A stretch of DNA of 64,000 bases from Trematomus loennbergii (GCA_012861695.1 JAAOOA010001152.1:1-64000); one strand, 5' to 3'; positions 27,101 through 38,876 are shown, counted from the first letter of the stretch. The notes: generated by a model not told the origin, from the letters alone. Made by a program: numbers and translations.

Positions 27101-27508
27101 AGAGATGCATGTTATTTACGTTTGCTTTCTCTCATTCCAGGCTTCCTGATTATTTTCACCTGTGTCTCCTGTGCTCATCAATGTCAGCCCCGCCCCTGAT
27201 TGGTCCCACCTGTGTCTAGTTACCCTGTGCTTATATTCCCCTGTCTCCCAAGTGTTCTTTGTCAGTTCGTATTGTCTCTTGCTATGGTCAGGTCTATGCT
27301 CTTTGTGCTCTTGTAAAGTTTGATTCCTCACTACGTGAGCGCTTTCATTTTGTTCCTCTATTTTTGTCATCTCGGTTAGAGATTTGATAGTTACCTTTTT
27401 TGTTGTTCATTGCTGTATTTGGAAAATAAAGTATCTTACAAGTACTTTACCTCTGTCTCCCGGGTCGTGCAATTGGGTCCTACATCCTAAGTGTCTGAGT
27501 TCGTAACA
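27076..27508 (+). repeat. 3' LTR
   Basis: 433 bp, same length and by-eye sequence as the 5' LTR. AATAAA at 27425-27430 is the likely polyadenylation signal of the element RNA. Followed by the GCAGG duplication. Confidence 0.92.
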
Positions 27509-27609
27509 GCAGGGTAGCTTGTGAATTTACTCCAGGTGGAACTAAAGTCTGATTTAACACCTGATTATATTTCACATCATTCATCCAGATCTGTGAAGTA
27601 ACTAAAGGT

Positions 27610-28327
27610 CAGTGGCGAGCCGTGAGCTTTATACCTAGGCCCTCTGACCCCCCCCCTTCCCTCGAAAAAAACGTTATTACGTCACAGCGTATACTTCAGC
27701 GGAATATCAAAACAACGGCCCAGGGTGCAAAACGCATCAATGACAGCGACCCTCTACCACACAAAACAACACCTGTGAACCCAATTTGTGTTCTTTGACA
27801 TTGAAAATGATATTGCATTGTGTTTGTTACTTTCATTGCAGTTGTATGTCTTAAGTGTAATTTGGCATGCTTTTATTTTGAAGGCGAGTTCACGCTGTTG
27901 ACAGGAAGTTGTTGTTGCTATGGAAACAAGAACAGTTTCACAGCGGGCGGAACTCGTCATAAAGTCCGCGATAATAAAACCCACCCATTTAGAGGGAAGA
28001 TATGATTGGTCAATTGTACTGTCATTTGACATTACTCTCTCGTTCAGTTACTATAGCGGGCCCTCTGTGAATCGCAGAGAGGCCCGCTATAGTAACTGAC
28101 ATTCAAACAGAGACTGAACAGGCAGATTCGAAGGATTTATTTCTTTGGAAATGTTATTTTATTAAATCAAGTTTTTTTTCGATAAAACTAATGAAAAATA
28201 TAACAAAAATAATATTAAAAAAATATATATTTAAAAAATATATATTTTTTTAATGTTTTTAAATATTTTTTTTGGAATATCTTAGGCCCTCACAGAGGGC
28301 CTAGAGGGCCCTGACGGCTCGCCACTG
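27610..28327. mobile_element. hAT non-autonomous element with perfect TSD
   Basis: 718 bp with inverted ends CAGTGGCGAGCCGT / ACGGCTCGCCACTG and perfect 8-bp target duplications CTAAAGGT (27602-27609, 28328-28335). No transposase is encoded. A strong hairpin lies at 28045-28098, and the AT-rich right half has long A/T runs. Confidence 0.9.
28045..28098. repeat. Imperfect palindrome inside the hAT element
   Basis: CAGTTACTATAGCGGGCC is followed by a short CTCTG/CAGAG stem with a 7-nt loop, and then by the inverse of the first arm with one bulged base. Confidence 0.85.
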
Positions 28328-28797
28328 CTAAAGGTATTACATACATGTAGTGGAGTAAAAGTACACCATTTACCTCTGAACTGTAGAGGAGAAGAAGAAC
28401 AAAGTAGCAAAACATTGAAATACTTAGATAAAGTACAAGTATCTCAAAATTGTACCCAAGTATAGTACTTGAGTTTATGAACTTACTGAAGTTACTTTAC
28501 ACCAGTGGCTATAAAGATAGAAAGACTAAGCCTTGCACAGAGGCATGAAAATACATTTTCAAAATGCTCAACAGTGCTGCCAAAATTATAAACTGACTGC
28601 TACACAATTCAAATAAATGCTTAAATATATTTCTATTAGATGTGACTCTTTGGCGTTTCTGTTTTTATTACCACTGCTGCTTTAGTTGTTCTGACTGCTA
28701 ACATCCTGTTATTCCTCATTTTAAAGCCGATATTCCGTGGGGTTGGGGGGCTCGGATCCTTGTCACCTTTTTCATACCTGATGAGTTTGCATCCCTG

Positions 28798-29805
28798 ATA
28801 TTAATATATAGAAGAAAAGCACACATTAGTTGGATTATAATAAAGTAGGTAATTAACAGTACTGCAGATAGCAGTAATAATCTTTCACAAGTGGTTATAA
28901 GCAGCCAAATGTCCATGTTCATCCCTTTGGGGTCATTTATTCAACACTAGTTTAGCTGCTGACAGCTCTCCACGATAGGTGGAAGTTTGGTACAGAATAT
29001 CTGCCACTGATCATCTTATTTGGTCCATCACCACTCTGCAGGATTCTGTATTTCTGGTTGACTTACTGTTGACCGACTATACAGCTTGCCTTGTAGGATA
29101 TTTTCCCCTCTGTATATATAGGTAATAATAAAGGTATTCTGATTCTAATATCTGTAAGTCGCTTTGGATAAAAGCTTCTAATAAGTGACATGTAATGTAA
29201 TATGCTGCGGTAGAGCTGCTTGAGTAGGAGGAAAAGCCTTCATGACCACAACACTTCTCAAAGATCTTCAGGTGGTCATCATCAGTGTTGGGGTAGTTAC
29301 TCAAAATATTAATGCAATACACATTACTACAGTAGTTACTATTAAACACATTTAATGCTGTACTTTACTGAAACACCCACTGTTGAAAATAGTAATACTA
29401 CTAATTAGATTATTTTTAGGTTACTCAACATAAATCTATGCAAGATGTCTTCTTACTTTTACTGCGGAATCCCCTTAAACAACATCATAGCTAGTAAAGG
29501 CATGAAAGAAGATAATCACTTTGCTGTTCTCCATCCCAAAAGTCATGCAAAGATCTACTTCAGATGCACAGTGATCCACTTCAGGTTTAGTCTATGTCCA
29601 AAGGCAATCCACATATGCTTCAGATCAATGTCCTGAAGGACTGGAAGAACTGCCATCACAAGAATATCTGTGTCGTTGGCTTTGACAATTATGATTTTCT
29701 GTCATCTATTGCTGCTTGCTTGTCATGCAAAAATGTGTCGGCCTCTTCATGACTACAAGTAGCCAACTCATCTATTATCATGGTATCACTGCTTACAGCG
29801 TCTTC
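28798..29805. other. LINE/SINE tails and unclassified repeat, no gene
   Basis: Around 29085-29206 are a LINE-like 'AATAATAAAGGTATTCTGATTC' end (shown here shortened in meaning: tail-type sequence) and the SINE tail 'GTAAGTCGCTTTGGATAAAAG'. Around 29287 'GTGTTGGGGTAGTTACT' resembles a fish hAT-type end, but no partner was found. No coding frame could be supported. Confidence 0.4.
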
Positions 29806-30437
29806 TTAACCCTCCTGTTGTGTTCGTTTCCCCCCCCTTACTTTGGTGTTCACGGTCAAATTTGACCGGTCCTGTTTTAACTGCTATTACATTAACACAA
29901 AAACCCTTAATCATCACCAAATTTCATTTAACACCCTTTCAAACTGTAAATATTGTATCAGACTACTGGTATACATGAACAACTGCAGTAACTATACAAA
30001 GAATAGACAGTGAACATGTATTGCGTGCCAGGTGTGATTCATGTGGGGGGATGGGCACATACTGTAAGAGCGGGAAATGTATCAAATTCTGTGTGTGTGT
30101 ATGTGTTTGTGTGTGCCAGGTGTGATACAGTCTGTGTGATTCACATGGGGGGATGGGCACATAAGGGGGGGAAAACACATCTAGTGTATGTGTGTGTGTG
30201 TTTTATCTGATTCGGATGGTTACTAATTCCATTTCTTTATGGCGGTCATTGGTGTTAAAAAGTTGACTAAATCATCCAAAATGCAATGAAAGTGGTGATC
30301 AGCCATTTGATATGTTCACATGTCTACTGTGAAGGATATCATAAAGCCTTAATGCAATCGAAGGTAAAACAAAAAAGCTATGATTGATGAAAGTAGTAAA
30401 TCGGTCAGATTTGACCCGAACACAACAGGAGGGTCAA
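29806..30437. mobile_element. piggyBac-like MITE
   Basis: The left end is TTAA followed by CCCTCCTGTTGTGTTCG. The right end is the inverse (CGAACACAACAGGAGGG) followed by TCAA, a one-base change from TTAA. It is about 630 bp and non-coding. The middle holds two copies of a segment with 'GTGCCAGGTGTGAT' and 'GGGGGGATGGGCACATA', and GT-rich tracts. TTAA targets are typical of piggyBac elements. Confidence 0.8.
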
Positions 30438-30789
30438 TGACCGCATTTTGTGTTTACTTTGTTGGAGTTGTCAGCTAGGAAGTCGAACTCAGTTTTGTTG
30501 TTATATGTAGGTGTGTATTCCAGATCTACATTTTTGTCCTTTTGGTACAAAGAGCATGTGTTGCAGTCATGTTGCCATTAATAACAAACTGGAACAGAAA
30601 TTCTCATGTTGTCAGATTGGTTTAGGACTAGGGAATATCGTTTTACCTCCTTAATCTCAGTAAAATGCACACTTATGGGATACAACTAGGTGAACAAATT
30701 ATATTGCCTACTCCTAGCCTGGTCGTATATCTAGTGCCACTAAAGTCCCGTTCAATCTGTAGACCATTCGGGTCAATATAAATACAATT
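30438..30789. other. No gene recognised
   Basis: No coding or repeat signature beyond possible extension of the LINE fragment to the right. Confidence 0.4.
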
Positions 30790-31098
30790 AATGCAAAGCT
30801 CCTTCATCCTTGACTCGGCTCTCCTGTCTGCCCACCCTGTTCATTCTGGTGCTGTTACCAAACTACATGTAACTTTCCTGACAGCAGCCAAGATGTTGCA
30901 GCCCCAGCAGACCAGACTATAAAAGATTGCTGATGCCATCAGAGTCATAGAAGATCTGAAGTAGTGCCCCCTGCACTCCAAAATACCTGTCTCCTCAGCA
31001 GATACAGTCTGCTCTGTCTCTTCTTGTAGATAGCAGCAGTGATCCGACCAGTCCAGTTTATTGTTCAGATGAACACAAAGGTACTTGTTAGATTTCAC
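30790..31098 (-). pseudogene. LINE reverse-transcriptase C-terminal fragment
   Basis: The - strand frame reads KYLCVHLNNKLDWSDH near its start and later a 'MASAIFYSLVCWG' segment. These resemble the conserved end of non-LTR reverse transcriptases in fish ('YLGVHLNNKLDW', 'ASAIFYGVVCWG'). The segment between has lost the expected frame, so small indels are likely. Only this 3' portion is present. Confidence 0.7.
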
Positions 31099-31256
31099 AA
31101 TCTCAATCCCTAAATATTTATAATATTACTTAATGGGTTATATCTATTTGAAATGTGGTGTAGTAGTGTCTCATGACATGAGTAATAATGACACAATATT
31201 GAAGCATTTGACTCCATGTTGCAAAAAGGGAAATGTTTTAATAAACAAATCGGTAT

Positions 31257-31259
<3 letters not shown>

Positions 31260-31292
<33 letters not shown>
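31260..31292. repeat. (CA)16 microsatellite
   Basis: Short perfect dinucleotide run. Confidence 0.95.
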
Positions 31293-31294
<2 letters not shown>

Positions 31295-31543
31295 AAATGA
31301 CACTAAATTGACTGGCAGGCTCCCAGGTGTCTTCCCATTTTCTCCCACTGAAAAACACAATGAATAAAAACAACCATAAGATCATTGCATGTGCCACAAG
31401 ATAATGTCATATGCATGGGTTATCATAAAACAACAAATTACTTAGGGTCAGTTTTGTAGAAGCCTGATAGTAAACTAGTTATGAAGTAATACATTTATTT
31501 ATAACGCACAGTCTAAAAAAAAGCTAACCAAAGAGCTGTGTTC

Positions 31544-34500
31544 TCACCATGATGCGCAAGGCAGCCAGCAGACCATTACCTCCTTTCTTCCCTACACACG
31601 GGCACACACAAACAAACAGGCAAAAACAAGTGTTAGCCATATCAGCGACTACGGGTAAATGCATTGCTGCTTCATGCTTTGTCAGTTTCAACATCTTACC
31701 TTCTCTACCCTTCTGTCTTTTATGCCATTGTAGTTAAATTTCTGCTGCCTTGAGCATTTTCTGCAGCCTGAAATGATGCAAATAAGAAGTTATTAACAAA
31801 TGAAGAAAAGGTTTGGACATCCTCCAGAAGAATATTTGATTAATGACAAAAAGGAAGTTGGACACAAATAGGCCACATTGCAGATTAGCTAATGTTCTCT
31901 TCCTATATTTTCATATAGGAAGAGAACATTAGCTAATCTGCAATGTGGCCTATTTGTGTCCAACTTCCTTTTTGTTTTATTTCATGAAACATAATTTCTA
32001 ACCACCTTATAAATAAAGACAAGTCATTTTATGGTTATTAAAAAGAGAGGATTATGGAAACCTGGATCTGATATCTTGTCTGAAATGTGCGTAACTTGTG
32101 GTGTGCAAAAGGACTTGCGCGTGAATGGGAGAATACAGCTATTTATTTGTTCAGTAGGATGTACCACAAAAACAAAACATACCCTTATTCCTCTTCTTTA
32201 TCCCTTCACCTGTGCTACACCCATCTGCTACAGAGGTAGCAAGTATTGGAGAGGAGGAGCGCTCTGTGGGCAAACCTGTGACAGATGTAAGAAAGTTAAA
32301 TGTAAGTGACGGTAGAGACTGGGGCATAGATAGCATCACAACCTCTGTGGGCTATAGATGATTTTTGCCCTTCATGTTCCTGATCTACAGACTTCAAATA
32401 TGGAGTATGTCAAAATGTATTTCTGAATCAACTTAAATAACTTTCATAATATTTGTTGTTAGCGTCCAGCTGTGACTTTATGACAAATCACACCCTATTT
32501 ATGGAAAGACGGTTTCCCTAAGATATCTGTGAATTGTGTTGTATTTGTATTTCTGTTGTATATGTAAAATTACCTTGGGTTCCTTGAAAGGTACATTTAA
32601 ATGACAAGTGCTATTATTATAAACCATGATGCCAGAGGGCAAATAACACTCAACACTCATTATTTAAAATGTAATGAATCACACAAACAAAACACTAACC
32701 CTTCTTCCTCTTCCTCCTTCCTGGCTGGGACGCAGCCGGGGGTGAAGGGGGTGAAGGGGTGAAGTGAATAGCTGCTTGCAGCTGGGACAGGGATGAGTGT
32801 GAGGGTGTACATCTCCTCGGATAGGTTTCCTACATAGAAGTAGAAAGAGTAGAATGGATGTACGCCACCTTCTTCAATTTACAGAACCTCCTATTTTACT
32901 GGAAATCGCGATGAACTATGCTGTACTACTTACCAGAGGACTCGGTGGGGGTGTCTGCGGTGGCAATGACGACTTCTGAAAAAGAAAAGGTTACAATTTG
33001 TAAAACATACAAGTTGCTGTTAAAAGTGACAATGACTCTGAAGCTTACAAAAATAACACAAGTTTATATTACATCAAGTACAACCACTCCATGCACACAT
33101 AATTTTACCACAGAAAAAGGACACATTGGTCTCTAACCCTCCAATAGGAATGTCCTCATAAGTGATAATAAAAGTAATGACATTAAGTTCTTAGGCGTTA
33201 TTTGACTCATTAAGCAGTTCAACCAATGTCATTTTGAATGGTCAGCTCCTGGCTGTTTATAAAATTCTCATATAACAAATAATAGTCAGAAAACAATAAG
33301 AAGAGTGGTACAATAGACTTCTGTAATTACTTGATGTGGCTGGCGAGTTTTCCGCAGGAGGCTGTGGGGTTTCGGAGGCTGCTGCAGGCTCTGTATGACT
33401 CCAACCTAGATTAAAGAAAATAAGCTTTGGATAGCATCAACAACATCATGTAATTCACTAGTTCTCCCATTTGTATGCTTGATTTAAGGAAGAGGTGTAA
33501 GTTAATTGCTGTCAATTACCCTATGGGCTCCTCCTAAACTTTATTAACAAAACGACATCTAAGTGTCTAAAACAATACCTTTCACAACAAATTCGAATAA
33601 CACCTCCATCCTTTGGAGGCAGGTGGTGGCATTGCTGCTGATATTGCACCTTGGCATCATTACTTCGCAGGTCCATTCCTTTTTTATTCCTGGCCGGGCT
33701 AAGAACAAGACGCCTCTGGCTCCAAGGGCCTGACATTTTTCCAGCTTCCAACAAACCAAAATATATCTTATTTCAGAACAATTATGCCCTGGTTATTTAC
33801 AAAAGCAAAACCAGTTGTTAAACATAAATCACATAAACTGCTAGCACAAATATTCAACCCCTATGCAATAACAAAGACATTTTTTTTATGCATGCATTAA
33901 CAACTTGCGATCAGCAAGTAGAAGCTTTGAACATTATTCTGCATTGTATTTCTCTTGGCGGAATTTACACTGTATATATCATCTAGGTTTGTGGAGTAGC
34001 ACTGTGGTTTATGAACAGTGCCACAGATTCTAAGTGGGATTAAGTTTAGAGCCATTCTACTACATAAACGTCGCTATTTTTGATCACTTGCAGTATTTTT
34101 TTTAAGTCTTGTGCTTGGGGTAATTGTACTACTAGAAGGTGAGTATTCACTTGGATGCCTTACAAGTATACTAGATGTTCTGCTGTTGCGCACAGGCTCA
34201 ATCACAGTGTTGAGATAATATATCTATCTCTAAAGTACACTGTGGAATATTTATAGGGGTTTTGTAAGATATAATTGATTATGGTATTCATAATTAGGTT
34301 TCCATTAGTGTATAATCACCTATAACTATTTTTTGTTGTGATTAGCTTAGAATAAGCCCTTCATATATACATAGGGAGCCGGTCTCTTTCACTCTCTTCT
34401 CTTTGCCGTGTTACTACAGTACTTCAATCGGAAGAAAAAAAACACTGGCTCTAGAGAAGGCCTTTCATGTTGTTATGGCAATGGATGGCCACTGTAGGTT

Positions 34501-35249
34501 CTTGTACACGCTTATAAAGGGAGAGGTACTCAGTTGGTTGCAATTTAGAAACCTCACTATTACACAGAGTACCTTTCAATTACATTGAATCAAATTCAGC
34601 GATGATTCGCCAAAGTTAAATAAACATAACTTATCCCTGTGTCTACAGTAGTTGTATTGACAGGGAGCAGACACACTGATGAAAATGTCTATTTCGAATG
34701 TAAGTTGAATTGGATAAATGATTAAATAGTGCAAATGTATTTTGCTGTGTTTCTGACACAGTGCTTTAAAACTTGAATGCACATATAGTCACATCTTTTT
34801 TGGGGCACACAGTTCATGCAGGTCATGAAATTTGCATCATGTGCACCAGCTCAAAGCCCATTTCTACCTAGGGCTTTGAGCAGCAGATTTGTATTACGTA
34901 ATTATGATCAGATATGGTCAGTTATTACATTTCTGTATCAAATGTAAATATTTTTTCCAAATCCAGAATGAACAAGTACAGGGCTGTTAATAATTATGCA
35001 TGCAGGCCAACAAAAAAAAGTCCATCACATACCACCAATGCAGCTTGATCCCTCAGGTGGGATGAAGTTTTATTTTTCTTTTGTGCCTGGACCCAGGTGT
35101 TTGCTTTCCTATCAAACTTGTCGATTTGTTTGCTCAGGCGCAGTTTGCGGGGCTGCACCGCCTTGCAGAACTTGCAAGTTTTGCATGCCACATTCAGCGA
35201 CATGCAGCAGCTTGAGCATTGCCTCAACGTGGAACCTGGTCCTGGCATT
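31544..35249 (-). CDS. Element-encoded cysteine-rich protein of unknown family, ~277 aa
   Basis: Eight coding exons on the - strand, with GT-AG introns: 35249-35036, 33744-33579, 33405-33331, 32975-32934, 32829-32700, 32275-32183, 31767-31700 and 31591-31544. The ATG (35248) is the second base of its exon, so an upstream leader is required; matching leader exons exist in the right TIR. Domains: N-terminal cysteine cluster (CSSCC, CKTCKFCK, residues ~11-29) and a basic stretch; a compact hydrophobic region ('GARGVLFLARPG', 'CLQRMEVLFEFV'); a Pro/Ser/Thr linker with basic RRKRKK (likely nuclear localisation); and a C-terminal CRKC...CWLPC motif that could bind zinc. I do not recognise the family. 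It converges on the transposase, so a transposition accessory role is inferred. Caveat: exons 1-3 and 5-8 differ by one base in phase across 33331-33405, meaning either a 1-bp frameshift or a misread junction. Confidence 0.6.
31846..31975. repeat. Near-perfect 130-bp palindrome
   Basis: Arms of about 63 bp, starting ACAAAAAGGAAGTTGG and meeting at a TTTC loop near 31909-31912. They show no mismatch by eye. It lies in an intron of the - strand accessory gene. No target duplication or transposon family is apparent. Confidence 0.92.
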
Positions 35250-35837
35250 CTTTTGGAGATAAAGACAAATAAAAGACAAGGTCATTTAAAAACTGGGTTT
35301 CAAATTCAGAATGCTATCAAATACAAATATTGACTAATTTTCCTAAGTCCATCCCCAAGCTACAACAAAAACGGTATCCTGTTTAGAATAGAATAAAAAC
35401 ACTTGCATTTTTATTTAATGTTAGTAAATTAATTTAGTATCAATGCAATAATGACCCCTTACTTAGTTTTAGTACAATTTCAAAGCAATGCTAAAATTCA
35501 GCGGTAAAATATTATGTACTCGAAAGTAAGGTTACACAACTTCTACTATCTTACAAGCTTGACCATGACATTGTACTGTAAAAGCACAATCTTGAATTTG
35601 ACGAAAATATATGATAATGTTAATCTGTTGAAATCCTATATATAAAATTATATTTATAATATAATCTAGAATTATAGCAGTACTACAGTATAATACGCTG
35701 CAACGTCGTCTGTGTTACCAGCTCGAATAAGACATTTTTAATTTCCCTGTAAGTTTTGCATAACAAAGACATAAATATATGACACTGTTAGTCGATTGTA
35801 ATGCTATATATAAATCGTGAAAAGTTTAAGTTCTTAC
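35250..35837. other. First intron of the accessory gene
   Basis: AT-rich sequence between the right-TIR leader donor (exon ends at 35838) and the acceptor before 35249 on the - strand. No other feature seen. Confidence 0.5.
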
Positions 35838-36130
<293 letters not shown>

Positions 36131-36591
36131 CTGTTGAAGGAAAAAAATACAGTTAACACTTTTGAATGCATGACAATTTACAATCTCATATATCATGAAC
36201 AAGCTTTAACATTGGCGGTAATTTACGAGTTAAAGCACTAATCAATCAGGGGCGGACTGGAACAAGGACAGCTCTGAACGTTTTGTCCTAAATAGGACCA
36301 CAACAATCAGCGTGCAGTAACAGTCTGTAGACTGTCGTCATGACATTTCTTCACAATACTATTAGTTGCCACTGTATGCAAATATGACAGCCACAATAGG
36401 CATTTTTCCAAGCTTTGTATATACAGTGCCAAAAGTATTTAACTCAACATTTTCTACATTAACTTTTTTTCCAACACAGCATTTATATTGTTAGCAGTTA
36501 TGTTTTTGGTGTACTTCTAAAAGGTAATTAGTTATTTGCTCACTGTCAATGTATTGCCATTTATTTCAGATATATTTATTTATTTCAATTT

Positions 36592-36968
36592 AACAGCTAA
36601 CCTTAGAGTGGCGTTAAATTGGCGTGACGTTAAAGTCGTGCGACCCTGCTGTAGGCTACTCGTCTGTAGCATAACGTTAGCATTTTGCTTCTGGCCATTA
36701 GATTTATGATTAGAAAATTATAAAAGTAGGGTAGATATGTGGAGATTATCCGGCTGAACAAAACGTGCATTTATCAACAGGTTCGTTTTCCACAGATCTT
36801 ATTTCGAGCTATTTTCCAAAATCCTATGGAGAAATCCCATTGACTCTGAGACGAGGGAACCAATAGTTGTAAAATGCTAACTCACTTATGGGTTGTTGTA
36901 GCTCATCACCGCACTATATCTCCGGTCAAGTACAGCTAATATGTGTTTAGCTAGCTCGTGCTTAAAAT
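36592..36968. mobile_element. 377-bp insertion unique to the right TIR
   Basis: The left TIR reads straight through (AATTTATGTAAC in matching orientation), whereas the right TIR is interrupted here. The insert shares a long stretch ('TTTTCCACAGATCTTATTTC', 'AATCCTATGGAGAAATCCCA') with the inverse of about 46750-46905 inside a hAT element. It is a dispersed repeat. No target duplication is clear. Confidence 0.75.
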
Positions 36969-37019
36969 ATGTAACTACAACTGATTTACTTGCAATAAAC
37001 ATTACAAATATTGGAGGCA

Positions 37020-37150
37020 TGCATTGCTGCACATTACCTGCTTGGCGAAGTCAGACAGAGAGGAAGTTGAAGCCGATGTCCGGTGCGTTCATGGTCATGG
37101 ATAGTAATCAGTGGCATGGTGTTCACTTACTACGCGATCGCACAACGTAA
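37020..37150 (-). promoter_or_regulatory. Probable promoter/leader exon 1 in right TIR
   Basis: Inverse counterpart of 13190-13300. The - strand reads 'TTCGCCAAGCAG' then donor GTAATG, with the last exon base at 37038. Transcription would run inward toward the accessory gene. Confidence 0.5.
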
Positions 37151-38278
37151 CGTACAGTAATTCCACAACCACAAAAATTGATTAACATCGATTTAGCTGG
37201 GGCAACAAAAAATAAATAAATGAATGAATCTACTGGTTTCATAATTTGAACCAAAAGTGGTGCATTTTGCACTATTTTTTTTATTTATCTTTATTTATTT
37301 TCTTATTATGTCCTATTTATATTATGTTGCACTGTTGGAGGAGCTCAGGATCTAAGATTTGAAATGCCAAAATTACACTGTAGCTAGCATCTGATAACAA
37401 AAACCCTTGAACTTTGAACCTTAGTGGTGTTTATTTTTCACGGAGTTCAGTTGCTAAGCGATCATACAACGTCACATCCGGTATTTCCACAACACAAATG
37501 GATTAACATCGATTTAATACATTAATGTAGCCTTTGTTTCTGCAAAAAGAGGTGTCGACCAGCTAGGGCCACAAGAAAATCGGCGAAATCGAGTGTGACG
37601 ATTAAAAATAAATTAAAAACATCTAATTTTGACACTAAAACCGACCAATAGGCGCGGTAGACCATTTGCTTGGCACTTCCGGGTATTTCTCCATGTTAAC
37701 ATACCACCGTGTCGCTGTCACGTTTGAAGGGGATTAACATCGATTTAATACATTAATGTAGCCTTTTTTTCTGCAAAAGAGGTGTCGACCAGCTAGGGCC
37801 ACAAGAAAATCGGCGAAATCGAGTGTGACGATTAAAAATAAATTAAAAACATCTAATTTTGACACTAAAACCGACCAATAGGCGCGGTAGACCATTTGCT
37901 TGGCACTTCCGGGTATTTCTCCATGTTAACATACCACCGTGTAGCTGTCACGTTTGAAGGGGATTAACATCGATTTAATACATTAATGTAGCCTTTTTTT
38001 CTGCAAAAAGAGGTTCGACCAGCTAGGGCCACAAGAAAATCGGCGAAATCGAGTGTGACGATTAAAAAATAAATTAAAAACATCTAATTTTGACACTAAA
38101 AACCGACCAATAGTCTTGGTAGAGCATTTGCTTGGCACTTCCGGGTATTTCTCCGCTGGTTGGGCCGTGTTAACAATACCGTGTAACTGTCACGTTTGAA
38201 GGGACGAAACCGTGACATATTCCGTCTCCCAGCATGGTAGATCGTCACATGTTCACGTCTTGCCGTGATACCGGGTTG

Positions 38279-38876
38279 CCCACCACGCGATTGAGCAACT
38301 TCTTCTTTTCCCACTACCTACCTGTGTGAGTTGGCGTTCTCTACTCTGGTTTACATGAAGAACAACAGGAGGTCACGGCTCTCTGTTGAACAGGACTTGC
38401 GAGTGGCCCTCTCCTCAGTGCCACCAAGGATTAAAAAAATCTGCACGCCCCGACAGGCACATGTATCTCACTAATTTGTAAGTCGGCAAAATATTTACAA
38501 TAGCACATGTTTCAATGCTGATTGCTGAAATGTTACATTTATAATTTGTAGTTCAGGCCCATGGACAGTGCAGCTTCCTTGCATTGACAGTTCTCTGTGC
38601 TGAATTTCTGCTGAGTCTTTGCTTCATTTTTAATTTTGTGACCTGTCTGGTTCAAATGAGTGTGTTGCTGCTTTGATGAAGCCTAATTTGATAAAGTTTC
38701 AAATTAATTTCTGAAATATTTAGTTAATAAATATTTCATGAGTAATATAGTTGTCTTGTGTCACATTTTATTTGGCATTAGTAAATAATTATGCACATTT
38801 ACAGATATTTTACATGATATGAGTGATAACACGTGTTATAAGGGCTATTTTGCACAATAGGTGTGGGAACCACTGG
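38279..38876 (+). pseudogene. hAT (Charlie/ZBED-type) transposase 3' end
   Basis: From 38319 to the TAA at 38472-38474 the frame reads a hAT C-terminal dimerisation segment: YLCELAFSTLVYMKN, then RSRLSVEQDLRVALSS and a Cys/Gln-rich end. Just upstream (38287-38316) a frame ~one base off gives 'AIEQLLLFP', as expected before this motif, so there is a small indel. The 3' flank ends GTGGGAACCACTG near 38876, a Charlie-like terminus. Everything upstream is cut off by the giant element's right end at 38278, and no left part of this hAT is present left of 12055. Confidence 0.75.

Larger units (their letters stand above)
22243..27508 (+). mobile_element. Ty3/gypsy chromovirus (sushi-like) retrotransposon, complete
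   Basis: A complete 5266-bp LTR retrotransposon: 433-bp LTRs (TGTTGTGC...GTAACA), open gag and pol, a G-rich polypurine tract (about 27062-27073) and 5-bp GCAGG target duplications (22238-22242, 27509-27513). The two LTRs look identical by eye, and the one open frame spanning each translates identically. This implies a recent insertion. It lies inside the hAT-like MITE, which it therefore postdates. The primer-binding site after 22675 does not start with the usual TGG and was not assigned. Confidence 0.93.
21889..28507. mobile_element. Second-layer hAT-like MITE (interrupted)
   Basis: Starts CACGGAGGTGGTATAAG and ends TTACTTTACACCAGTG, imperfect inverted ends. 'GCTATA' directly flanks both ends (21883-21888 and 28508-28513). 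Near the left end are about three copies of a ~31-bp unit containing 'CTTGAGTAAAAGTAGAAGTA'. The MITE is split by the chromovirus at 22243 and by the hAT element at 27610. The family assignment is inferred from end style. Confidence 0.6.
21545..28797. mobile_element. Outer hAT-like non-autonomous element (interrupted)
   Basis: The ends are CAGGGATGCAAACTTGTC at 21545 and the inverted partner ending TTTGCATCCCTG at 28797. ATATTA is present next to both ends (21539-21544 and just after 28797), suggesting an imperfect target duplication. The element's own sequence is only about 630 bp (21545-21888 and 28508-28797); the rest is later insertions. It sits in a LINE-tail fragment ('CCTTTATTAGTCCCACAG', about 21440). 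Confidence 0.65.
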
